Shown here one piece after another: positions 35,820 to 46,217 of a stretch of DNA of 64,000 bases. Numbering within the stretch: position 1 is the stretch's first letter; the number at the start of each line of letters is the position of its first letter. The notes below the pieces were generated by a model. The model saw only the letters and a program-made list of their open reading frames with translations. It ran no database searches and had not been told where the DNA came from. Source of the DNA: Phallus indusiatus (taxonomy: Eukaryota; Basidiomycota; Agaricomycetes; Phallales; Phallaceae); assembly GCA_027605045.1 (NCBI GenBank), contig JAQFWX010000006.1, positions 1,116,001 to 1,180,000 of the forward strand, read 5' to 3'. The position numbers and the translations under genes were made by a program.

Positions 35820-36850
35820 ATCGCAACGGACGATGTACCCATGCCACCACCATCACCGACGCTCGTAGTCTGGTCCTCAACCCATTGACACCAACACCAA
35901 ACGCTGTCGCATAACCTTATGACGAAGATCCTTTACCACCATTTTTCAGCAACAAAGTTTCCGCCTGAACACGCTGCATCTCATCAGCGAAAGCCAAAAT
36001 TCCAAATACCCGAGTTACATACGTCCGTTCCATTCTTCAATACCCAGTGATTTTGCTTCTTCAGCAGACATTAACGTGACCATATTGAATAGAGGCTCAC
36101 AACATGACGATGTTGTGAGAGGGCGAGTACGGATGCGAGGTCGTTTCATCCAGCCGCCACTACCACTGCCACTACTAGCATTGGAGGGACTTGTGACTAC
36201 ACCACTGGATCTGGCAAGACTTGTCGCGCTTAACGAGGTCGCAGTAGGCTGGGAAGATGAAGAAGAGGAATTGGAACAAACGACCCTGGCGTTTGAACTT
36301 TGAAGAATCTGTCGAGCCGATCGTACTAGCCGCACTACGACTTTGCACGTCCGCAGGAATCGTGTTTGCATACTCTTCCAAGTTGCTATTATTGGGAGCA
36401 TCGGTAATTGTAGCTTCTTTATGTTGACGATGCTATCAGCTTTCTTCCCAATAGAATCCGACTTTGAGTTGGCAGAAAGGAAGCTTATTCGTCTAGGTTG
36501 AGCTTGAGCTTGAGGTAGGCTGCAGGCTAGGTCTAGAGGAAGGCTTTTTCAAAGCCGATTTTGCACCAACACCATTAGAATTCGAAGGGAAGAACGACAT
36601 AGCGAGAGCTGTGCTAGTCGCTATGTCCGGACGAAAAGATGATGGCGAAGGCAAGGGACACGGTTTGTTAGATGACGACGGCGATGGCAATAGCACAAGA
36701 GCACGAGGCAATGGAAGTTACAATACGGGGTTGTTGACAAAAATCCTGACGATAAGTACACGTACAGGAATCGAAGACAGCGGTGCCATCCACACCTATA
36801 TGACTGCAGTTGTAGAGAGAGACTGGATGATGTCGATGGGGACGCAGAGC
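35820..36850 (-). pseudogene. Ser/Pro-rich gene of unknown function, copy 3
   Basis: The conserved block is present at 36020-36160 (GGWMKRPRIRTRPLT and MSAEEAKSLGIEEWNGR), preceded by Ser-rich stretches and, at 36493-36711, the same Pro/Ser segment as copy 2 (PRALVLLPSPSSSNKPCPLP). The frame is broken after NGR (36015) and between the Ser-rich parts. The upstream TPRGLRRLTKKK exon was not found. It is a truncated copy. Confidence 0.4.
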
Positions 36851-36879
36851 TAGCACGTCTCGCTCATTGCTCTCATCAC

Positions 36880-37120
36880 GGTGTAGGTGCACGCTTGCGT
36901 CATACTGTGACTGTGACTGTGACTGTGACTGTGGTTGACGCTCGATACACGACGTCCATCAGTGTGAACACTGAGCAAAGGATGGCCGCACCTCTGTCAC
37001 AGACGGGTCTCTTAAAATATAAGACTTCCTGTCAGCTTGCCAAATGCATTGCTCAGACGAACCAAGGCTCAGAAATATTCCGAGTTTAGGTCGACAGGAT
37101 CTCCTGGAACGGTCCCGCTC
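36880..37120 (+). pseudogene. Gene fragment X, copy 5 (truncated) with (CTGTGA)n repeat
   Basis: 36900-36935 is a CTGTGA hexanucleotide repeat of about five units. Shorter versions occur at the same place in copies 2 and 3. The segment to 37110 aligns with the 5' part of the other X copies, then similarity stops abruptly at the CCTGGAACGG junction. This marks the right end of the tandem array. Confidence 0.45.
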
Positions 37121-37454
37121 CCACTGGTCTCTGGCACTTCCCTCAACTCTCATCTGGAGTATCACTTCCTTACATCTCTCGGAGTTCACGTTTTGGTCGC
37201 ATATCATTCGACTTCTATCTCTAGCACAATTTGCGTCGGTTGAGATCCTGTTTTCTGATTTTAAAAGCAGATTGTCGTTCGAAGAAAAGTGCGGCCCGGG
37301 AGCAAAATACGGCAATAGTAAGCTCACGTACTGTTACTATGACATGTCGAGCATAGCAGGCGTTTGGGATTTGTTAATTTATTTTATCAATACGACTAGT
37401 GTCACCCTCTTGAGGCTTATATTCGACATCTCCGTGGAATAATATATACCTTTC

Positions 37455-38176
37455 CTTACAGCGCTTACGGTTACGTAAGAGAATAGCTGGTACAAGCGAC
37501 AGCAGCGTCATTTTTTATTCTCACTATATCTCACTCAATCTGAATCCTAGCTTCCTGAAATTTTGCACATGCATTTCTACATGTATATTCTAGGGAACCC
37601 GCTAATAAATTCACTATAATTCACTCATTTACAAAACTTCACTTCCCACCTGTTCGTGTCAAACTATTTGCATCCAAGAAGATCCAGTTTAAGGAATTTC
37701 ACCATTGTAACATGATTAAATCATTGTTTGGCTCATTCTCAAGGGAATCAATTCATTTTTTATATCTAAATCTTCATTTTGAACTGGAAAACCAACTTAA
37801 CTACATCAAGAATCCAGGTTCATAGTAAAGTGAAGGGCATTTCAACCAGAACTCAAGGGGTTTTGAGCACATAAAGGCATGTGTTCCCTCAATCATATGT
37901 CGTGTAATAGTTCTAACTTCCTACCAGTGTGATATCCTCATGTTCCGGGCCTTTAGAATGCGAATGGTGTAAACCGGGGGTGTGTAAAATGAAAAACTGA
38001 AAGCCGACGAATTTCGTTGAAAAAAACTTGGTGTTCCCTAGATAACATATGCCTAAATCTGTGTAGCAAGTTTCAAGGATCTGTGTTTAGATTGGAGTGA
38101 GTTATTGCAAGAATAAAAAACGGCATACCAGTTGCGTGTATCAGGAATTCTCTTACGTAACCGTAAGAGCTGTAAG
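37455..38176. mobile_element. 722-bp non-coding element with long terminal inverted repeats
   Basis: The left end, CTTACAGCGCTTACGGTTAC (from 37455), is the inverse of the right end at 38176 (CTTACAGCTCTTACGGTTAC read on minus). Similarity between the two arms continues inward for roughly 130 bp on each side, through a TTTTTTATTCT block to CTAGGGAAC. There is no coding capacity. No clear target-site duplication is seen, so the outer limits could be a few bases off. It resembles a foldback or MITE-type DNA transposon derivative. Confidence 0.7.
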
Positions 38177-38818
38177 ATTTTTGGTTCACTACAGGATCTG
38201 GAATTCATGAGTATCGGAGCTAAATTAAAGGAAACGTATTTATCATGCTTATCACCATTGAAACCTAATCTAAACCGATTGCCAGCATTCGAATATATCA
38301 TGAGGGACGATATAATGACGCTTTCCGACGCAACTCCCGTTCAGGATGCCGCTCTAGATCTAGTCCCTACCGACGGCTTAGGATACACCCAGCCCCTACC
38401 CGATTTCCTTAATCTCAAGATTCCTTGCCCTTTTTGAGATGAAATATATACCGATTAAAAAGCCATTATCGTCTTCCGCCTCAAGAAAAATCGCTTTGAT
38501 TGGTGCATCATATCGCTCGGAACTTTTTCGTTCTAATGATACCGCCACACTACTGGCGAAGTCGCAAGGGTTTACAAAGTGGCAGACAAGTGTCAGCTGT
38601 TCAGGATTAAGATTACTACTAGTTAGTCATTCCAAGTTGAAAAACAATGCGTTGAACTAAAAATTCATTGACCGCGGTACAATCCGAATACATGATTGGT
38701 GAATACTTGTGACAGGGATACCCAAAAAGGGAATTTTCAATGCAAAGTCGTTGAGACCGCGAAGCAAGCGCTAGCATGGTAAGTTGACAATATACACGAT
38801 TTACGCCAGAAAAAAGAG
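38177..38818. other. Intergenic region before tRNA
   Basis: No gene is seen; short frames at 38132-38437 and 38439-38660 look like chance. Confidence 0.4.
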
Positions 38819-38825
38819 AAAAAAA
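38819..38825 (-). terminator. RNA polymerase III terminator of tRNA-Lys
   Basis: On the minus strand a run of seven T starts 6 nt after the tRNA 3' end. A second T run follows at 38811-38816. Confidence 0.7.
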
Positions 38826-38830
38826 TCCTA

Positions 38831-38917
38831 GCCCGACGCGGGGCTCGAACCCGCGGCTGTCAGATTACGAACAAGTCTCGTAAAAGTCTGACACTCTACC
38901 GACTGAGTTAGCCGGGC
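38831..38917 (-). tRNA. tRNA-Lys (UUU) with a 15-nt intron
   Basis: It folds as a normal cloverleaf on the minus strand: acceptor GCCCGGC pairs with GTCGGGC (one G-U), D-arm with box A around TAACTCAGTCGGTAG, anticodon stem GTCAGA/TCTGAC, and T-arm with box B GGTTCGAGCCC. The anticodon loop is CTTTTA followed by 15 extra nucleotides and A, i.e. anticodon TTT with an intron one base 3' of the anticodon, the standard place for eukaryotic tRNA introns. The mature length is 72 nt before CCA addition. Confidence 0.93.
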
Positions 38918-39081
38918 GATGGATGCGGCCCGCCCACTGACCAACAAGGCGGCCGATCGTGCGACCTGATGCTTAAGGGTAGGAAATCATTCAGATTCCC
39001 ACCACGAACGTTGAGATCAAATTATACACGATATATATGAGTTACAGCAAACACTAAGCACAATGAGGAAGAAAAAAGTCT

Positions 39082-40066
39082 TTAATACTCGTCTTGTAGG
39101 GGTATTTTGGCGTAAGTTCCGGCATTGTTTGCGCCAATGGCGGGCATATCGAAGGCGGCTCTGTTGTACGCCATATATTCTTCGTTAAGGTACTCTTCGT
39201 CTTTCAGTTGTTTTTGATAACTACGTATTACGAACGCGACGTCTGGTAAAAAGAAAATTGAATAAAGCACATGTTTTGTCTAGGTTGAGATGACCGCGAC
39301 TTACAGATTTGGATAACAAGAAGCACCAATGAGAGGATGAAAAAAATAGCCTTGATGGCTGTCGAAATGGATATACATTGAAACTCTACACCATCGACTG
39401 TTTGGTCCTTGCATTTGCGGATGAAAAGAACGATGAAGAGATAGACTTCTCCAGCCACGTCGGTGGCGGTAATAGCGAAAACTGCCCAAGAATAGATCCT
39501 GACCAATTGACGATTCCGTCGAATCGTGCCTATTAACCTAATATAGACGGCACAGGGAAATGCAAAAAAATGAATAATGAACAATAACATCACGTGCCGA
39601 CCGACATACCCTAATAGCGAAACCAGGGCCATCAAGATAAATATGACCATAACTACAATGAGCCCAGTCCTGATATCGTGTGGAAGCTCAACAAGTGCGA
39701 TGTCTTTCTTGTCTACAAAAGGAAAACAAATAGTCAGCCTTGTAATCCGTTTTCTCTGACTGACAACATAGCCTGGCGATGCAGCTGCGCAGTACAACAG
39801 AGTCCTGCAGTCCTGCAGCAGCGCCCACGCCAGTGCAGTTTCCACGCGCTGGCAAGCGTGCCTGCGCGGGTCGACAGGCCAGATTACACATTACACAGAG
39901 GAAAAAGGTCTTACGCACCAGTTAGCAAGAATATGATCCAGCCGACCATTGCGACAGAAAGCACCAACAAGATGATGGATGTTATGAAGGTTCCGACGGA
40001 GACGGGGATGCAACCGCAAAAGTAACGTCTGGCTAGTGAACGAACTTGAGGTGGTCTGTTTGACAT
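39082..40066 (-). CDS. Four-pass membrane protein of unknown function
   Basis: Three exons on the minus strand (40066-39919, 39712-39305, 39242-39082) with GTGCGT, GTAAGT and AG boundaries give 238 residues in frame. The N-terminus is RRYFCGCIPVSVGTF, a Cys-containing start followed at once by the first helix (about 22-47). Further helices are about 62-87, 90-107 with 118-145, and 165-192. The C-terminus is cytosolic-looking, rich in Asp, Glu and Tyr (YLNEEYMAY, KIPLQDEY). This layout is common in basidiomycete tetraspan proteins of unknown function. Tyr-based tail motifs could be sorting signals (inference). The start ATG is the first in frame and immediately precedes the membrane-entering segment. 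Confidence 0.8.
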
Positions 40067-42653
40067 GACGATTGGTACTGAATTTTAACTCGATATATCG
40101 TTATTCGCTTGTGAAACAGTTTCTTCTTGAAAAGGTACTGCGAAGGAGAAGTGAATACTAGGGCGTTGAACGAAGGGTCGAGAAAGCAAAGGGTTTGATC
40201 TGTGTCCAAAAGATGAGATATTAGCGTGAAATATAAAGTGTATAAACGAGGATTAAAGTAGTGGTTAAAAGGCCAAGAGCAACGTGCCTTACATAAAATG
40301 GGATACCAGCCAGCCAAAGAAACTGAGATTAAAAAGAAACGATTGTCGGTCTGTCGTTTTCGTAGGCTGTGTCACTGGTGTCAACGCAACTACTCGGGTT
40401 ATTCCGTTCCCAAGCGATACCATCTCAGCTCGCCGCCTCTCGCAGTCTGGTTTCGTTTATGGGCTTCTTTCTGTTTCTTCTTTCTGACATCGCACGAATG
40501 ATAATTTTGATGCGTGGACGGCGCTCGATATTTACGCGGAGACATGTGGCTATATTTAGTTAATGCATTATCCCCGAGGAGATAGTGATTTGTTGAGCCA
40601 GGTTATAGTTTGAACCTCACTCTTGATATTATTTTGTAGTGGGTTGAAGTGAGGATACGAGTCTGATGTGAGAAACTTGCTGTGGGCTGTCTAAGGTTGT
40701 CTAAGGGGCTGTGGCGGAACAGAAGGGCGTGGTTTTTTTTTTGCTGCGGGAGACCTGTGTTTGTTTGTTTGAGAAAATGATTCCGATTATATAATCAATC
40801 ACGTGTATATCCTGTGGTGGTTCGTCATCGTCATGGATTGTCATCAGACAACGTCAACTTCGGTCAAAATCGCACCTAACAATTTCTGGGACAATTTCTT
40901 TCGTTCTGACTTCCTAGAATGGGTGACACGGTTTTTCTTTTTGGAGCTTTTCCGTATGATTATCTCCCAAAAAGCATTTTTAATATCTACCGAGGACGCC
41001 GAGCGGCCGAAGAGCTATCTCGAAAAAAACAGTATAGTCCGACTCGAACCATAAACTCGAGTCCAGTATGATCCTTTGATTTGCGTCGTTGGGTAATTAA
41101 TGGTGAATATTAATTAAATCCTCGCGGTGCGTGATCAGCCCTTGTATAATGATCATTCGTCCATAACTGACCTCCATCGGCTTACACTCCAAAGTCGTTA
41201 GTTTTACCCTGGCACACAAGATATGACAACGTAAATAATACTTGCCCTGCATTTCTTCACACTCGCCGCTTTACTCATACAAATTCTCAGATTTCTGTTC
41301 GTTTCCGTGAAATCTAAAAAGGGTTCAACTCATTCCGCCGAGAGGAAGGATTACCATCTATATCTTACAGTTTCCAATTGTGCGGCAGCCCTGATTTTTA
41401 TGGAACACCCTTGAACACTCTTTCTACCACATAAGGGTTCCCGACGGTCGACGGAAGAGACTCCAATAGCCGCTCTCTGAACCTCATTTCCTAGTCTTGC
41501 GCCCATTTTTGGTTTGCCCTATGAATCACCTTTAGTAAGGATGATGAACGGTTCTCGGAATGTTTAATGACCTGTGTTCAATGGTTCCCCTTCGATTCGG
41601 TCAAAATAAACCTGCTTAACTTATGTAAGTAAACGGGCACCTCGCGCTGCAAATGAAAGGAGTATTTTAATGATTTGAGCCCAGATAATATCATGGCAAG
41701 GTTGATTTCAATAAATCTCACCATGTCACCAGAAAGACAATCAGCTGACTCTAATTCTTCTTCGTTGTGGATATCACTGGTATCATGCCAAACCGAGAAG
41801 TATAATGGAAATTGACCTACAAGACGTGTCCTTCTCAACGACGAAAATCACCATTAACAGGCTCGCTTGTTCCCGAACGATATTCAAGTGTTTTTTCCCG
41901 AGTTCGTTGGCACGATGATCAAATACTACGACCATCATAAATAAACAGTCCTCATTAGGCAGCTTGGTTAATCCACACCCAATAACTTGCCAACGAGATG
42001 TAATAAAAGACAAAATTACTACTGAACGGGGTAAGTTATTAAATAATTGTTCTGAAAATTCGCTGTACCTGGACGATTTTGAATTCAAAGATCGTTGGCA
42101 TTCGGTCTAACTGACACTTTATTGAAATTAGATTCTTATTATCCGGACATGGACTCTGAAAATTCGCGCAAATTTAATGCACTTCGGTCATTAATCAAAT
42201 ATGTGCCTCTTCATATTTGAAATATTGAAGCCTCTCCCGCTTTCAAATTGGTGAACTGATGGGAACTTAGCAAAATGGGGAATTGTATATAAAGTGGAAG
42301 AATGAAAAAGACAAGGGAGTAAGAGCCTGAAAAACGCGTTATTAATATATTAATTCACTGGATTATGCCACACTGATAGAGATTTACCTTTAACAGTCAG
42401 TGATTATACAAGTCCCCCGGAACAACACGTGTTCGATATAGACTAAGTTTCAGGACATGTCGTGTCCTTTTGGGAGCAATACCAAACGCTGAAGAGGTCC
42501 GAGAAAAAATTGGTCCTTTGTTCTTGTCCAACACGCAAATGTCAGTTGATCTTGTGGTATATAAATCGTTGAGACAATACCTCTTTCACCACCATTGCGC
42601 CGTTGCTTCCCCCTCCCCTTTCACCTCACGAGCCGATTCAAACAGTCAGCACA
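40067..42653. other. 2.6-kb intergenic region
   Basis: No gene can be supported. On the minus strand two overlapping frames (42088-41783 and 41838-41578) could join through a GTCAAT...GAAG intron or a frameshift and give a protein of about 150 residues, but I recognise nothing in it. A TATATAAA at about 42558-42565 is a plausible TATA box for the F-box gene starting at 42654. Confidence 0.4.
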
Positions 42654-44216
42654 ATGAACCCCCAACCACCTTCAATTGACAACCTTCCATACGACATCTT
42701 CCGTCAAATAATTGTCTATACCCACACACATGGCACGCAGGGACCATACCCCCAACGCAGCGATTTTTCGCGCTTACAAACACTCGCGCCTCCCGTTTCT
42801 GCATCTCATGTATGCCGTGGATGGAGAGATGCTCTTTTGTCCGATCAAACACTGTGGACAAACGTTTCAATTCCCGAAATAAAACCAAGTGGCGTACAAG
42901 AGTTAATTCTTCGGTCTCAGTCGGCTCCGTTGAACGTTTCGATAATTATGAAGAATGAGCTCATAACCGACATGTCGAGCTCCCTGGCTCTCATATTCCA
43001 GCAATTGGATCGGTTCAAGTCATTACACGTGTACATTGAACTCGCACGGCCGCTCCTTTGGTCTTTTCCACAAATGGCACCGATTCGAGAGCTCCTATCA
43101 TTCCTTCAACGGCCCGCGTCAAGGTTACAATCATTTTCCTTCAAATATTTTAGTTCGGACCGTTCTTTCAGACATATGGTTCTGGAAAACTTATTTTCCG
43201 GGTCTGCACCTAACTTGAAACATTTAAGCTATCAAATTTCCAACACTGTCTATCGACAGTTACATCCCCGGTTATTTGATCGTCTATCAGAACTCCACCT
43301 AACTTGCTGTCAAAACACGAACCTTGACAGTGCCCTCGCTTTTCTCGAGATCTCGCCCTTTCTTGAAGTACTTGGCATTTATATGGACCGGTACTCGGTA
43401 ATCCCGAAAGCCTCGTCCGAGGCTTCGAAATCCGTTAACTTGCCACACTTGAGAAAACTCATGCTCGGAGCGTCTCACTCAAACGCATTGATAAAATTCG
43501 CGAGCAAATTCTTGACCATTCCTCCAAACGTCAAGTGGGATATCTCGGTAACGGTCAATCATCGGTCTCACACCTTGGAGCCACTTCTATCTGACCTTAT
43601 CCCTCACGTGCAATTCACATATCTCGAAGCCTTTTTCGAGACATCTTCGTATTTGACTCCAGGCGATAACGGCGTCCTCATGGATTCCAATGAACTTGAA
43701 CACGACGGAGGGAGTAAACTGACATATTATTTTAGCAATACGACTTTTAAAAATCAGATCTGGTCTGATCTTTTATTGATTTCCATGGATTTGTCGAGTA
43801 TAACACACTTTGATTTCGATTTTGTGAGGTGGAAGAAGTTCCCACTCAAGCCAATATTCACGACGATTTTCTTTCATATGGAAAACCTTGAACATCTCGT
43901 TCTTAGGCAAGAGATTGCGCTACATTCTTACCTCAAAGCTCAGCCATTTCTCCGTTGCTTGTCGTTACTTATGTCCTCAAAAGAAGGGGACGAAAAACCT
44001 CTTTGTCCCCTCTTACGCCAAATGACTGTCAAATTGGGGGAATTGTCAACACTTCAACCTGAAAATATGCTGTGTATTCGCTCCGATATACAACGAGAAC
44101 GCAGACTTACTCTCCAAATAATAATACCCCGCGTCGAAATATGGGAGCATTTCAAATCTGCACCGCAGCTAAAAGATGTTCACTTTTCACTCCTTCCTTA
44201 TCCATTTTGCATTTAG
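42654..44216 (+). CDS. F-box protein 1
   Basis: A single open frame of 520 residues. The start is the ATG at 42654; a longer frame upstream has no other ATG. The N-terminal F-box (about 5-65) shows the usual pattern: IDNLPYDIFRQIIVYT, then ASHVCRGWRDALLSDQTLWTNV. The rest consists of irregular Leu-rich segments (APNLKHLSYQ, RLSELHLTC, LPHLRKLMLG, NLEHLVLR), the degenerate LRR-like fold seen in Agaricomycete F-box proteins. Such proteins bind Skp1 and bring substrates to an SCF ubiquitin ligase; the substrate is unknown. No intron is needed. Confidence 0.85.
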   Translation: MNPQPPSIDNLPYDIFRQIIVYTHTHGTQGPYPQRSDFSRLQTLAPPVSASHVCRGWRDALLSDQTLWTNVSIPEIKPSGVQELILRSQSAPLNVSIIMKNELITDMSSSLALIFQQLDRFKSLHVYIELARPLLWSFPQMAPIRELLSFLQRPASRLQSFSFKYFSSDRSFRHMVLENLFSGSAPNLKHLSYQISNTVYRQLHPRLFDRLSELHLTCCQNTNLDSALAFLEISPFLEVLGIYMDRYSVIPKASSEASKSVNLPHLRKLMLGASHSNALIKFASKFLTIPPNVKWDISVTVNHRSHTLEPLLSDLIPHVQFTYLEAFFETSSYLTPGDNGVLMDSNELEHDGGSKLTYYFSNTTFKNQIWSDLLLISMDLSSITHFDFDFVRWKKFPLKPIFTTIFFHMENLEHLVLRQEIALHSYLKAQPFLRCLSLLMSSKEGDEKPLCPLLRQMTVKLGELSTLQPENMLCIRSDIQRERRLTLQIIIPRVEIWEHFKSAPQLKDVHFSLLPYPFCI

Positions 44217-45037
44217 AGCTTCCGATATTCACTTTTTAGTGCGGCGGATTCTTTTCATGAGGGTTGTAGTCAAAGATCGCAACTTTTCATCAACTTGTTG
44301 GTCCCATAAACGAAATGGCGAATCAATCACAAATCCGGTAAATCTTCACATACAACCGTAGTATCATGCACAAAGTAAAGTGTTATATATAAATTGAAAG
44401 AGAGAATATATTTATAATTATGACCACATCACTTCTAACACCAACAACGTGCTCTAAAATCGTTTTGTATACTAGTAAAGAGAGGTGCAACGTCAGAGGT
44501 GCCGGTGATCATGCAGGTCCAGGAGTTGGCCCTCGTGATTACCAGCCACCACAATTCCGGAAAAGCGGACTAGCGAAATTACATTATAGAAGACATGTCA
44601 TCAAAAATGAACCCAAAGAGATTGTCATGTCTTCGAACAGTTATATCCTGTCGGAAAAATCTAATGGATAATCTTTGATCAACGAGCGGATCAAAAATGA
44701 CCAATTTGATTTTTCCGACTTGGGTCCGGATTCAATTGAAGAATTGTGTTATAAAAAGTTCAATTAAGATTCAGGAACTTCGCAGCACCTTTCCAAAGCC
44801 GAGCCATTATGAAGCCTCGGGACAGTTTGGAAGCCGTATTAGAACTTCTTCAGCACCATAATTACTGACTTAAAACTTGAAAATAAATCGACCCAATAGA
44901 GTTACTACTTAAACTTTAAGCCTTAATTACTGCCTCAGTCTTCCTTCATAACATATAAAAAGGACATGTTTCGGTATCAGAACATCAGCATACAACCTTT
45001 TCACTCTGAGCTCGCATTCTTATCTGACAGTGACACC
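44217..45037. other. Intergenic region with TATA box of the secreted-protein gene
   Basis: No gene is seen. ACATATAAAA at 44951-44960, about 80 bp before the ATG at 45038, is a good TATA box. Confidence 0.5.
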
Positions 45038-45343
45038 ATGAAGTTGTCAATGACTCAAATCTGCGCCTTCGCTCTCTTTAGTGTCTTGTTTGTCAATGGG
45101 GCTGTTATTCCTGAGCTCAAACGCTCTCAGCTTGACAACGATTCACGATCATACGTGTCCCGTAGCACTCTCAGTGCGTTGTGCGAAACTAATTCTGATT
45201 GTGGATTCGGAGCTTGCATTCACTTCCCTGGGCATGATGTGGGCATGATGATCGTTATATCAGACATAGTCTAATCAGGCTGATACCTTTTTTTCTAGGG
45301 CATTTGCATCGGTGACCCGGGGGTGCATCCGCATCACTTGTAA
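45038..45343 (+). CDS. Small secreted cysteine-containing protein
   Basis: Two exons (45038-45238 and 45299-45343) with a 60-bp intron (GTGGGC...CTAATCAGGCTGAT...TTTTCTAG) give 81 residues. Residues 1-22 form a signal peptide (hydrophobic core ICAFALFSVLFVNG). The mature part starts near AVIPELKRS, and KR at about 27-28 could be a processing site. It ends in a compact Cys pattern, CETNSDCGFGAC then CIGDPG (four Cys, spaced C-x5-C-x4-C-x8-C), enough for two disulfides. Without splicing the fourth Cys would be lost, which supports the intron. It is similar in kind to small secreted proteins or effector-like proteins of basidiomycetes; the role is unknown. Confidence 0.65.
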
Positions 45344-46217
45344 TAGTCGATGAGAACCTATATCGATCTAGGAGCCACCGTGCAAGGGACACCTTACCTG
45401 AGACAATCACTTTGACTCGTATTTCTTTTATTTTGACTCGCTCATAACGCAATTATGATTCATTTCTTCTATCTTGTAAAATTTAAAATACTCTATAAAT
45501 CCTTCTTGTATGCTTGAATTTTACCATGATATCGAATTCACAAACTCGTCGTCTTGATTTTAAACTTAAATTCCAAATGAATTCTCAGATAATCTCGTGA
45601 AAATCAAAGTCGACTAAACTCAAACCGGAAACAAGTTGGATGCACTTTCATAGTCACATTTTGAAGTTTCAAATTCTTTTTTGAAAAGGTTGATGTATTG
45701 GGTGATTTTCCAAGTTGTCCATTTTCTCGAAACAAAATATATATGTGAATTTAAAATGTTTCTTTTAATCTAGTGGTATAATTATTCCCCGAAACGTCAA
45801 GCTTCTGTCCAGCGGACATGCGTAGCCACCCGCTTTGCCATGCGCGTTCCGATCTGATTCCTAGGGGCCTTTTGAACTTTACAGCTGCATAGTCTCGAAA
45901 TATTTCTTCAAAAAATTAGATTGATTGCAAACATTCATTGCGCCGACTGCTAGATTACATGCTCGAGTAAAAGGAAGCGAAAGCGAATTGCAGGATTTGT
46001 ACATGCCGTAGAAGAAGGAAAAAAAAAGATAATAAAAATTACTTGAAATTTTTGATATATCGAGAATTGAGAACACCCTTTTTGCAATCCATAAGTTACA
46101 ACTTGAACCTTTCTTTTGATATATCACCAATAAAATCCTAAGCCCATAATCCATCATGATCCCCTCCGCATCGGTAGCTGAAATCCCAGATCCAAATCCA
46201 ACAAATTCATATACCAA
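45344..46217. other. Intergenic region
   Basis: No supported gene. It holds the 3' regions of the converging secreted-protein and NYN genes. Confidence 0.4.

Noticed and set aside
39678..40025. 115-codon plus-strand frame opposite the four-pass membrane gene
   Set aside because: It overlaps exon 1 and intron 1 of the well-supported minus-strand gene and has no recognisable features.
42603..42653. Longer F-box 1 start upstream of 42654
   Set aside because: The in-frame extension begins with TTG and lacks an ATG; the ATG at 42654 precedes the F-box at the usual distance.
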